9,113 nt of DNA from an uncultured Bacteroidota bacterium. Its GTDB lineage: Bacteria > Bacteroidota > Bacteroidia > Flavobacteriales > Flavobacteriaceae. The notes under the pieces are model-generated. The model made no database searches, was not told the origin of the DNA, and saw only the letters and a list, made by a program, of their open reading frames with translations. The DNA is taken from assembly GCA_903819815.1 (NCBI GenBank), contig CAIJFC010000313.1, positions 1 through 9,113 on the forward strand, read 5' to 3'. This document shows, piece after piece, positions 1-3,724 of the stretch (position 1 is the first letter of the stretch; the number at the start of each line of letters is the position of its first letter). A program made the translations under genes and the position numbers.

Positions 1-2
1 AA

Positions 3-542
3 ATGAAAAAAATTATTTTAGTATTAACAATAGCCTTGTTGCTTATTTCTTGCAGTAGTGATTCCTCTTCTTCCTCTTCAGGTTTATATAAGTGGAGTTT
101 TAAATTAAATGGAGTTTTATATCAATGGGAAGGAAATCATCTTACAGGAGGTGGCGCTATTGCTGCTGGAGGTCAAGCAACTTATTCAGTAAGAGCAATT
201 GCTTTACAGAAAACAAATTCAAGTGGCACACCAATTATTACTGTAAGTATTATGTTTCCTACTGCTTCAACCGGTAATTTCACTTTTAATTCTTATTCAA
301 CAACCCAGGGTTTAAGTATAATGTTTACTAATGACGCTCAACAAATGACTGAAATGTATACAACTGGAAGTGGAGCAACAATGAATGTTACTATATCATC
401 TTTATCAAACACTACGTTTTCTTCTAATCCAACAAATCCAGGAAAAGTAATAGGTACTTTTTCAGGTACGGTTAAGTCCGCAACCGGAACTACAACGGCT
501 ACTATCACTGAAGGGACTTTTGAAGCTGTTCGAGGAGCGTAA
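3..542 (+). CDS. Small secreted lipoprotein of unknown function
   Basis: A 179-residue protein with a type II signal peptide: Lys2-Lys3, a hydrophobic core at about residues 4-15, and a lipobox ending L-I-S-Cys17. After Cys17 come S-S-D and six serines, a short acidic/Ser tract of the kind that acts as a lipoprotein export signal to the cell surface in Bacteroidetes (family knowledge; surface location is inferred). The mature part is rich in Thr, Ser, Gly and short beta-like segments, with a C-terminal G-T-F-S-G-T...I-T-E-G-T-F pattern. This recalls small flavobacterial lipoproteins of beta-sandwich type (DUF6252-like), but I cannot assign a family firmly. The ATG at 3 is supported by the signal peptide that follows directly. 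The promoter lies outside the window, and a strong terminator follows 24 bp after the stop. It looks monocistronic or the last gene of its unit. No catalytic motif is visible. Confidence 0.85.
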   Translation: MKKIILVLTIALLLISCSSDSSSSSSGLYKWSFKLNGVLYQWEGNHLTGGGAIAAGGQATYSVRAIALQKTNSSGTPIITVSIMFPTASTGNFTFNSYSTTQGLSIMFTNDAQQMTEMYTTGSGATMNVTISSLSNTTFSSNPTNPGKVIGTFSGTVKSATGTTTATITEGTFEAVRGA

Positions 543-565
543 AAGTAATTTCAAAATAAATCTGG

Positions 566-600
566 AAAACCATAGACCTAATATCTATGGTTTTTTATTT
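566..600 (+). terminator. Intrinsic terminator of the lipoprotein gene
   Basis: A perfect 11-bp stem (566-576 with 584-594, AAAACCATAGA/TCTATGGTTTT) has a 7-nt loop and runs into a T-rich tail (591-600, TTTTTTATTT). It sits 24 bp after the lipoprotein stop. The left arm starts with an A run, so it could work weakly in the other direction, but its placement points to the lipoprotein transcript. Confidence 0.88.
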
Positions 601-744
601 TGTAATACATTTTATTAAACAAAAGAGGGATCATCACCATTATAGTCAAAAAGATTAATACAATCACCCCTTTAATCTGTCAATAAAAGGTAAATTTTAA
701 GTATATTATAAATTAAAGTAAGTAGATTTGTAGTTTTATCACGA
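601..744. other. AT-rich intergenic stretch with no gene seen
   Basis: The sequence between the lipoprotein terminator and the hairpin cluster downstream of the tRNAs is AT-rich. I found no plausible reading frame, no tRNA-like fold, no long inverted repeat and no promoter with both the TTTG and TAnnTTTG elements. Confidence 0.6.
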
Positions 745-782
745 GGGATTGACTTCGTCTTTCCCAACAAAGCTCCGCTTTG
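745..782. other. Two small hairpins beyond the tRNA terminator
   Basis: Two adjacent inverted repeats are visible. The first pairs GGGA (745-748) with TCCC (762-765) and GAC (751-753) with GTC (757-759), with a 2x2 internal mismatch and a TTC loop. The second pairs CAAAGC (768-773) with GCTTTG (777-782) around a 3-nt loop. They are separated by 2 nt and the second lies directly beside the long hairpin at 784-849. Function is unknown. They may be back-up terminators or the remains of a repeat. Confidence 0.45.
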
Positions 783-783
783 A

Positions 784-849
784 AAAAAGAAATGCCCAAA
801 CCAAATAATCAAGCTTGCTTGAATTTATTTGGTTTGGGCATTTCTTTTT
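784..849 (-). terminator. Very long terminator hairpin after tRNA-Leu
   Basis: 784-808 and 825-849 are perfect 25-nt reverse complements. Inside them TCAAGC (809-814) pairs with GCTTGA (817-822), with a 2-nt bulge (823-824) on one side, so almost the whole 66 bp folds into one rod with a minimal loop. Read on the minus strand it starts 5 nt after the tRNA-Leu 3' end and finishes in a U run (complement of 783-788), as an intrinsic terminator should. The arms are symmetrical (A run and T run), so it could stop transcription from both sides. Confidence 0.85.
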
Positions 850-854
850 ATTCG

Positions 855-937
855 TGACCACGGTGGGATTTGAACCCACACGCCCTTGCGAGCACCAGCC
901 CCTCAAGCTGGCAAGTCTACCGTTTCTCCACGTGGCC
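855..937 (-). tRNA. tRNA-Leu, anticodon GAG
   Basis: This is an 83-nt class II tRNA read on the minus strand. The acceptor stem GGCCACG pairs with CGTGGTC (one G-U pair), followed by discriminator A73 (complement of 855). The anticodon stem is CCAGC/GCTGG around the loop TTGAGGG, giving anticodon GAG (complement of 902-904), which reads CUC and CUU. A long variable arm (GCTC...GGGC type) fits leucine. The T arm is GTGGG-TTCAAAT-CCCAC. CCA is not encoded, so the CCA-adding enzyme must add it. It is the distal gene of a two-tRNA unit, 39 bp after tRNA-Lys. No separate promoter of the TAnnTTTG type is visible for it. Confidence 0.96.
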
Positions 938-944
938 TTTAAAC

Positions 945-975
945 AAAAAAAGTCAAGCATTCAAGCTCGACTTTT
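945..975 (-). terminator. Terminator-like hairpin between tRNA-Lys and tRNA-Leu
   Basis: On the minus strand AAAAGTCGAGC (975-965) pairs with GCTTGACTTTT (958-948). This gives 11 pairs including one G-U, a 6-nt loop (964-959) and a run of seven U (951-945). It begins 2 nt after the tRNA-Lys 3' end and its U run ends 7 bp before the tRNA-Leu 5' end. It has the form of an intrinsic terminator or attenuator. It could instead be a processing hairpin that separates the two tRNAs in a shared precursor. Confidence 0.6.
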
Positions 976-976
976 G

Positions 977-1049
977 TGACCCGACTGGGGCTCGAACCCA
1001 GGACCCCATCATTAAAAGTGATGTGCTCTACCAACTGAGCTATCGAGTC
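977..1049 (-). tRNA. tRNA-Lys, anticodon UUU
   Basis: This is a 73-nt tRNA read on the minus strand. The acceptor stem GACTCGA pairs with TCGGGTC, followed by discriminator A73 (complement of 977). The D arm is GCTC-AGTTGGTAGA-GC. The anticodon stem CATCA/TGATG encloses the loop CTTTTAA, giving anticodon TTT (complement of 1014-1016), which reads AAA and AAG. The T arm is CTGGG-TTCGAGC-CCCAG. CCA is not encoded. It is the first gene after the promoter at 1075-1106. Confidence 0.97.
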
Positions 1050-1074
1050 TTTTTCTATTCCTCCAATGCGGGTG

Positions 1075-1106
1075 CAAATATAAGGCGATATTATTTATTT
1101 TTCAAA
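1075..1106 (-). promoter_or_regulatory. Promoter of the tRNA-Lys/tRNA-Leu unit
   Basis: On the minus strand a TTTG (complement of 1103-1106) is followed after 20 bp by TATATTTG (complement of 1075-1082). This matches the Bacteroidetes primary sigma-factor consensus of TTTG or TTG, about 19 bp, then TAnnTTTG. The expected start of transcription is a few bases beyond the second box, about 20 nt before the tRNA-Lys 5' end. Confidence 0.82.
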
Positions 1107-1151
1107 GCTATTTTATTTATAAATTTACTTTTTGAATAAAATAATCTTAAC

Positions 1152-1173
1152 GCCTTAGTTTATAAGGCCTTAT
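1152..1173. promoter_or_regulatory. Palindrome in the aroK leader
   Basis: ATAAGGCCTTAT (1162-1173) is a perfect 12-bp palindrome. Its half GCCTTA also occurs at 1152-1157, where it can pair with TAAGGC (1163-1168) to form a 6-bp hairpin with a 5-nt loop. The element ends 4 bp before the aroK start codon. It could be an operator or a leader hairpin, or it could be chance in AT-rich DNA. No regulator is identified. Confidence 0.35.
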
Positions 1174-1177
1174 TACT

Positions 1178-1696
1178 ATGAAAAAAATCATTTTGTTAGG
1201 TTATATGGGTTGTGGGAAGTCAACTATTGCGAAATTACTCGCTAAATCAACCTCCATTTCCTACCTCGATTTGGATGAAATTATCGAGAAACAGGAAAAT
1301 TCTTCTGTAAAAAAGTTGTTTTCTGACAAAGGAGAAATCTATTTTAGAAAATTAGAACACCAAATTCTATCTGAATTAATACACAACCATGATTCATTTA
1401 TTTTAAGTCTTGGCGGAGGAACTCCATGTTATTCTAATAACCATGAATTTCTAATTTCTGACAATGTAATTTCCATTTACTTGAACGCATCAGTGAAAAC
1501 TTTGTATAATAGATTAGTTAATTCCAAATCTGAAAGACCCTTAATTGCCAATAAAAACCCAGAGGAAATGAAGGAATTTATTGCTAAAAACCTTTTTGAA
1601 CGAAGTTATTATTACAATCAAGCGCACTATAAAATTAGTGTTGATGCAAAATCTGTCGATGAAATAATATCAGAAATAGAAACTATTTTAGCTTAA
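1178..1696 (+). CDS. aroK: Shikimate kinase
   Basis: This cytosolic enzyme transfers phosphate from ATP to the 3-hydroxyl of shikimate, the fifth step of the shikimate pathway to chorismate and aromatic amino acids. The 172-residue length is typical of the family. Visible motifs are the Walker A loop G-Y-M-G-C-G-K-S-T (8-16), the shikimate-binding D-L-D (31-33), Arg57 in the Y-F-R-K-L-E segment, the substrate-binding G-G-G-T-P (79-83), the lid arginine in S-E-R-P-L (Arg120), and a late conserved Arg142 in E-R-S-Y-Y. The start ATG places the P-loop at the usual distance from the N terminus. I see no good TAnnTTTG promoter upstream, but a palindrome sits in the leader. The 3' end overlaps the convergent phosphoribosyltransferase gene by 9 bp. 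aroL is the alternative name for the same activity. Confidence 0.96.
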   Translation: MKKIILLGYMGCGKSTIAKLLAKSTSISYLDLDEIIEKQENSSVKKLFSDKGEIYFRKLEHQILSELIHNHDSFILSLGGGTPCYSNNHEFLISDNVISIYLNASVKTLYNRLVNSKSERPLIANKNPEEMKEFIAKNLFERSYYYNQAHYKISVDAKSVDEIISEIETILA

Positions 1697-2185
1697 GTAA
1701 GCGTGATCTCTGTTTTCTTCAAAAACCACTTGAACGTGCTCTTGTAAAGAAGTAGAAAGTGAAATCCCTTTAAAATCCGCTTTTACAGGATATTTTTTGT
1801 GGTTTCGGTCAATTAAAACCGCCGTTTTTAATTTCTTTAAAGGTACTTCTAAGAAATGTTTTACCCCATAAATTAAAGTAGTCCCAGAATTTAAAACATC
1901 GTCAACCAAAACCAATCCTTTGTTTTCATATTGATCTACCGATAGGGAAGTAGTTATAGGAGCGTTTACATTTTGCTTGTTGATATAAACTTCACACAAA
2001 ACGACTTTTAAAATAGAAATTTTCTCTAATTCAGCAGTAATTTTCTTAGCAAACACGAATCCATTGGAAGCAATTCCGGCAATAACAATTTCCTCTTCAT
2101 CAACAAAAGTTTCGTAAATTTGGTAGGCAATACGAGTGATTTTATGCTTAATTTCTTGATTGTTAAGTATGATGTTTTGACTCAT
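1688..2185 (-). CDS. PyrR-like phosphoribosyltransferase
   Basis: This type I phosphoribosyltransferase has 165 residues from the ATG at 2185. The PRPP-binding loop V-L-V-D-D-V-L-N-S-G-T-T lies at about 92-103. A pyrophosphate-loop region G-I-A-S-N-G lies at about 37-42. The late segment with D-R-N-H and P-V-K-A-D-F (126-138) and the N-terminal I-L-N-N-Q-E-I start both recall PyrR, the uracil phosphoribosyltransferase and pyr-attenuation protein. Against a canonical PyrR, the loop I recall as T-R-G reads S-N-G here, so RNA-binding attenuation or uracil specificity should not be assumed. An in-frame TTG at 2200 would add five residues, but it overlaps the -7 box of a good promoter, so I prefer the ATG. 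The gene converges on aroK with interlocked stop codons. A purine or pyrimidine salvage role is possible. Confidence 0.85.
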   Translation of the reverse strand: MSQNIILNNQEIKHKITRIAYQIYETFVDEEEIVIAGIASNGFVFAKKITAELEKISILKVVLCEVYINKQNVNAPITTSLSVDQYENKGLVLVDDVLNSGTTLIYGVKHFLEVPLKKLKTAVLIDRNHKKYPVKADFKGISLSTSLQEHVQVVFEENRDHAYLS

Positions 2186-2197
2186 GGTATTTTTTTT

Positions 2198-2230
2198 CAA
2201 AGATAATAAACTATTTTTATAATTTACAAA
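2198..2230 (-). promoter_or_regulatory. Promoter of the phosphoribosyltransferase gene
   Basis: On the minus strand TTTG (complement of 2227-2230) and TATCTTTG (complement of 2198-2205) are separated by 21 bp, within the range known for the Bacteroidetes primary sigma factor. The -7 box lies only 12 bp upstream of the ATG at 2185, so the leader would be very short, under about 10 nt. This box also overlaps the possible TTG start, which argues against that start. Confidence 0.7.
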
Positions 2231-2293
2231 ACTAAGATGCTTTCAGATTACCGAAATTAGTTCTAAATTAGCCCTTTAAAAATTACATTCTAA

Positions 2294-3202
2294 ATGAAAT
2301 TTGAAGAAATTCCTGTACTAAGAAATACAATCCATGTTCTACAACGAATTAAACCGTTGTGGCTTCACGGATTGTCATTCTACGACCTTATAAAAATGTA
2401 CTCCTTAGGAATTTTTGAAGGCGCACTTTCCTACCATGCCAGTGCCGTTGCCTTTAGCTTTTTTATGGCATTGTTTCCCTTTGCATTATTCATTTTAAAC
2501 CTCATTCCTTTTATTCCAATTGAGGGTTTTCAAACGGATTTTTTAGAATTTGTTAAAGATGGAGTGCCCCCAAACACCTACGATGCTATTTTTAGTATTA
2601 TCAATGATATTCTCAATAACAGTCAATCAGGATTGTTGTCAACTGGATTTTTCTTGTCTATATTTTTAATGGCCAACGGTTTAAATGCCATTCTTGGAGG
2701 TTTCGAATCTTCTCGTCATGTGTTAGAAAAAAGAGGGTTTTTTAAACAATATTTAATTGCCTTGGCTTTATCATTAGTGTTGTCAGTCTTGCTGTTAATC
2801 ACCGTGGCAGCCATCGTTATTTTTGAGGTTTTTATTCAAAAAACAATTATTCAAGACGTTTTAAGCGATCAAATTCCAATTATTATCTTGAGTCGTTATG
2901 CTTTCGTAATTTTGATGATATTAATTACCATTTCAATTTTATTTAAATTTGGAACTAAAAATAAAAACAAACAACCATTAATAACAATTGGTTCGGTATT
3001 TACGACTATTTTGGTGATTATTACTTCTTACTTTTTCGGAATATGGGTAATAAAATTTTCAAAATACAACGAACTTTATGGCTCAATAGGCACATTATTG
3101 ATCATGATGTTTTATATTTGGATCAATTGTATGATATTGTTGCTAGGATTCGAATTGAATTCTATAATTAGTAAATTAAAAATTAATAAAATTAACAATT
3201 AG
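2294..3202 (+). CDS. YihY/BrkB-family inner-membrane protein
   Basis: This 302-residue integral membrane protein matches the YihY/virulence-factor BrkB family (once mis-annotated as ribonuclease BN) by its overall pattern. About six hydrophobic segments are visible, near residues 48-72, 112-134, 152-180, 195-217, 228-252 and 262-288. Two hallmark regions stand out: S-Y-H-A-S-A-V-A-F-S-F-F with L-F-P-F in the first segment, and Y-G-S-I-G-T-L-L-I followed by L-L-L-G-F-E-L-N in the last. The C terminus is short and Lys-rich, probably cytoplasmic. The molecular function of the family is not established; transport has been suggested. No TAnnTTTG promoter is evident in the 108 bp between it and the divergent phosphoribosyltransferase gene. 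A structured intergenic element follows the stop codon. Confidence 0.9.
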   Translation: MKFEEIPVLRNTIHVLQRIKPLWLHGLSFYDLIKMYSLGIFEGALSYHASAVAFSFFMALFPFALFILNLIPFIPIEGFQTDFLEFVKDGVPPNTYDAIFSIINDILNNSQSGLLSTGFFLSIFLMANGLNAILGGFESSRHVLEKRGFFKQYLIALALSLVLSVLLLITVAAIVIFEVFIQKTIIQDVLSDQIPIIILSRYAFVILMILITISILFKFGTKNKNKQPLITIGSVFTTILVIITSYFFGIWVIKFSKYNELYGSIGTLLIMMFYIWINCMILLLGFELNSIISKLKINKINN

Positions 3203-3210
3203 TTTCTTTT

Positions 3211-3279
3211 GAAGCTATTCCCGCTATCCACTATATCCTCGCTAAAAAGCGAGGGATACCGCTGCTATCGGGGCTAAAA
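3211..3279 (+). repeat. Structured intergenic element, possible dispersed flavobacterial repeat
   Basis: This GC-richer block fills most of the 88-bp gap between the yihY-family gene and the DUF2147 gene. A central hairpin, CCTCGCT (3237-3243) with AGCGAGG (3248-3254) around an AAAA loop, can extend by an AT pair past one bulged G. It is flanked by CCCGCTATCC on the left (3220-3229) and CCGCTGCTATCGGGG on the right (3259-3273). The outer CCCG and CGGG can pair, as can AGC (3213-3215) and GCT (3273-3275). CCGCTATC and CGCTGCTATC also read as imperfect direct repeats. From memory, similar CCCGCTATCC...GCTATCGGGGCTA blocks with variable central hairpins occur between genes in Flavobacterium genomes. 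I cannot verify this here. No T run follows, so it is not a standard terminator. Confidence 0.6.
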
Positions 3280-3290
3280 ACTTTTAAATT

Positions 3291-3719
3291 ATGAAAAAAC
3301 TTGTCGTTATTATTTTAGTTTTATTTTCAATGAATTTCTACGCTCAAAGTCGCGGAGTTATAGGAAAATGGAATACCATTGATGAGGTAACGGGTAAAGC
3401 AATGTCAGTAGTTGAAATCTTTGAATACAACAATAAAATTTATGGTAAAGTCATCGATATTTTAAACCCAAAAAACCGTAATAATACCTGTAAAGATTGC
3501 CCTGGTGACGATCACAACAAACCAATTTTAGGTTTAATAATCATCAAAGGATTATCAAAAGACGGAACAGAATATAACGATGGTAAAATCTTAGACCCTA
3601 AATCCGGAAAATTATACAAATGTTATATTGAATTGGAAAGCACAAATAAACTTAAAGTTCGTGGTTATTTAGGAATTTCTTTAATTGGTAGAACACAATA
3701 CTGGGAACGAGTAAAATAA
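3291..3719 (+). CDS. Secreted DUF2147-family protein
   Basis: This 142-residue protein has a cleavable signal peptide (Lys2-Lys3, hydrophobic 4-14, probable cleavage after F-Y-A near residue 18), so the mature protein is probably periplasmic and about 124 residues. The body has the DUF2147 pattern: G-K-W-N-T-I-D near the start, I-Y-G-K-V, a C-K-D-C pair (Cys67, Cys70), G-L-I-I-I-K-G-L, I-L-D-P-K-S-G-K-L-Y-K-C (third Cys at 111), and the C-terminal K-V-R-G-Y-L-G...G-R-T-Q-Y-W-E-R. The fold is expected to be a small lipocalin-like beta barrel. No biochemical role is firmly known. I see no promoter of its own between it and the structured element upstream. The stop lies 5 bp before priA, suggesting shared transcription. 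Confidence 0.88.
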   Translation: MKKLVVIILVLFSMNFYAQSRGVIGKWNTIDEVTGKAMSVVEIFEYNNKIYGKVIDILNPKNRNNTCKDCPGDDHNKPILGLIIIKGLSKDGTEYNDGKILDPKSGKLYKCYIELESTNKLKVRGYLGISLIGRTQYWERVK

Positions 3720-3724
3720 AATAA

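Noticed and set aside
741..750. Shared CGAGGGAT string with the element at 3250-3257
   Set aside because: Only eight bases match and the surrounding structures differ, so this is probably chance and not a second copy of the repeat.
739..960. 73-codon open frame on the minus strand
   Set aside because: It runs through tRNA-Leu, the long terminator hairpin and the small hairpins. Its translation has no family pattern, so it is an accident of the RNA genes.
740..1050. tRNA-linked integration site or genomic island boundary
   Set aside because: No integrase, no direct repeat of a tRNA 3' end and no mobile genes are visible. Both tRNAs are intact and the neighbouring genes are housekeeping.
870..1139. 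89-codon open frame on the plus strand
   Set aside because: It is the antisense of both tRNA genes and the tRNA promoter, with no start context or recognisable protein.
1124..1163. Promoter for aroK (TTTG at 1131-1134, TAGTTTAT at 1156-1163)
   Set aside because: The spacing of 21 bp is possible, but the second box has mismatches in the conserved TTTG part, so I do not list it as a promoter.
2186..2200. TTG start adding five residues to the phosphoribosyltransferase
   Set aside because: The TTG lies within the -7 box of a good promoter, and the ATG at 2185 gives the usual N terminus.
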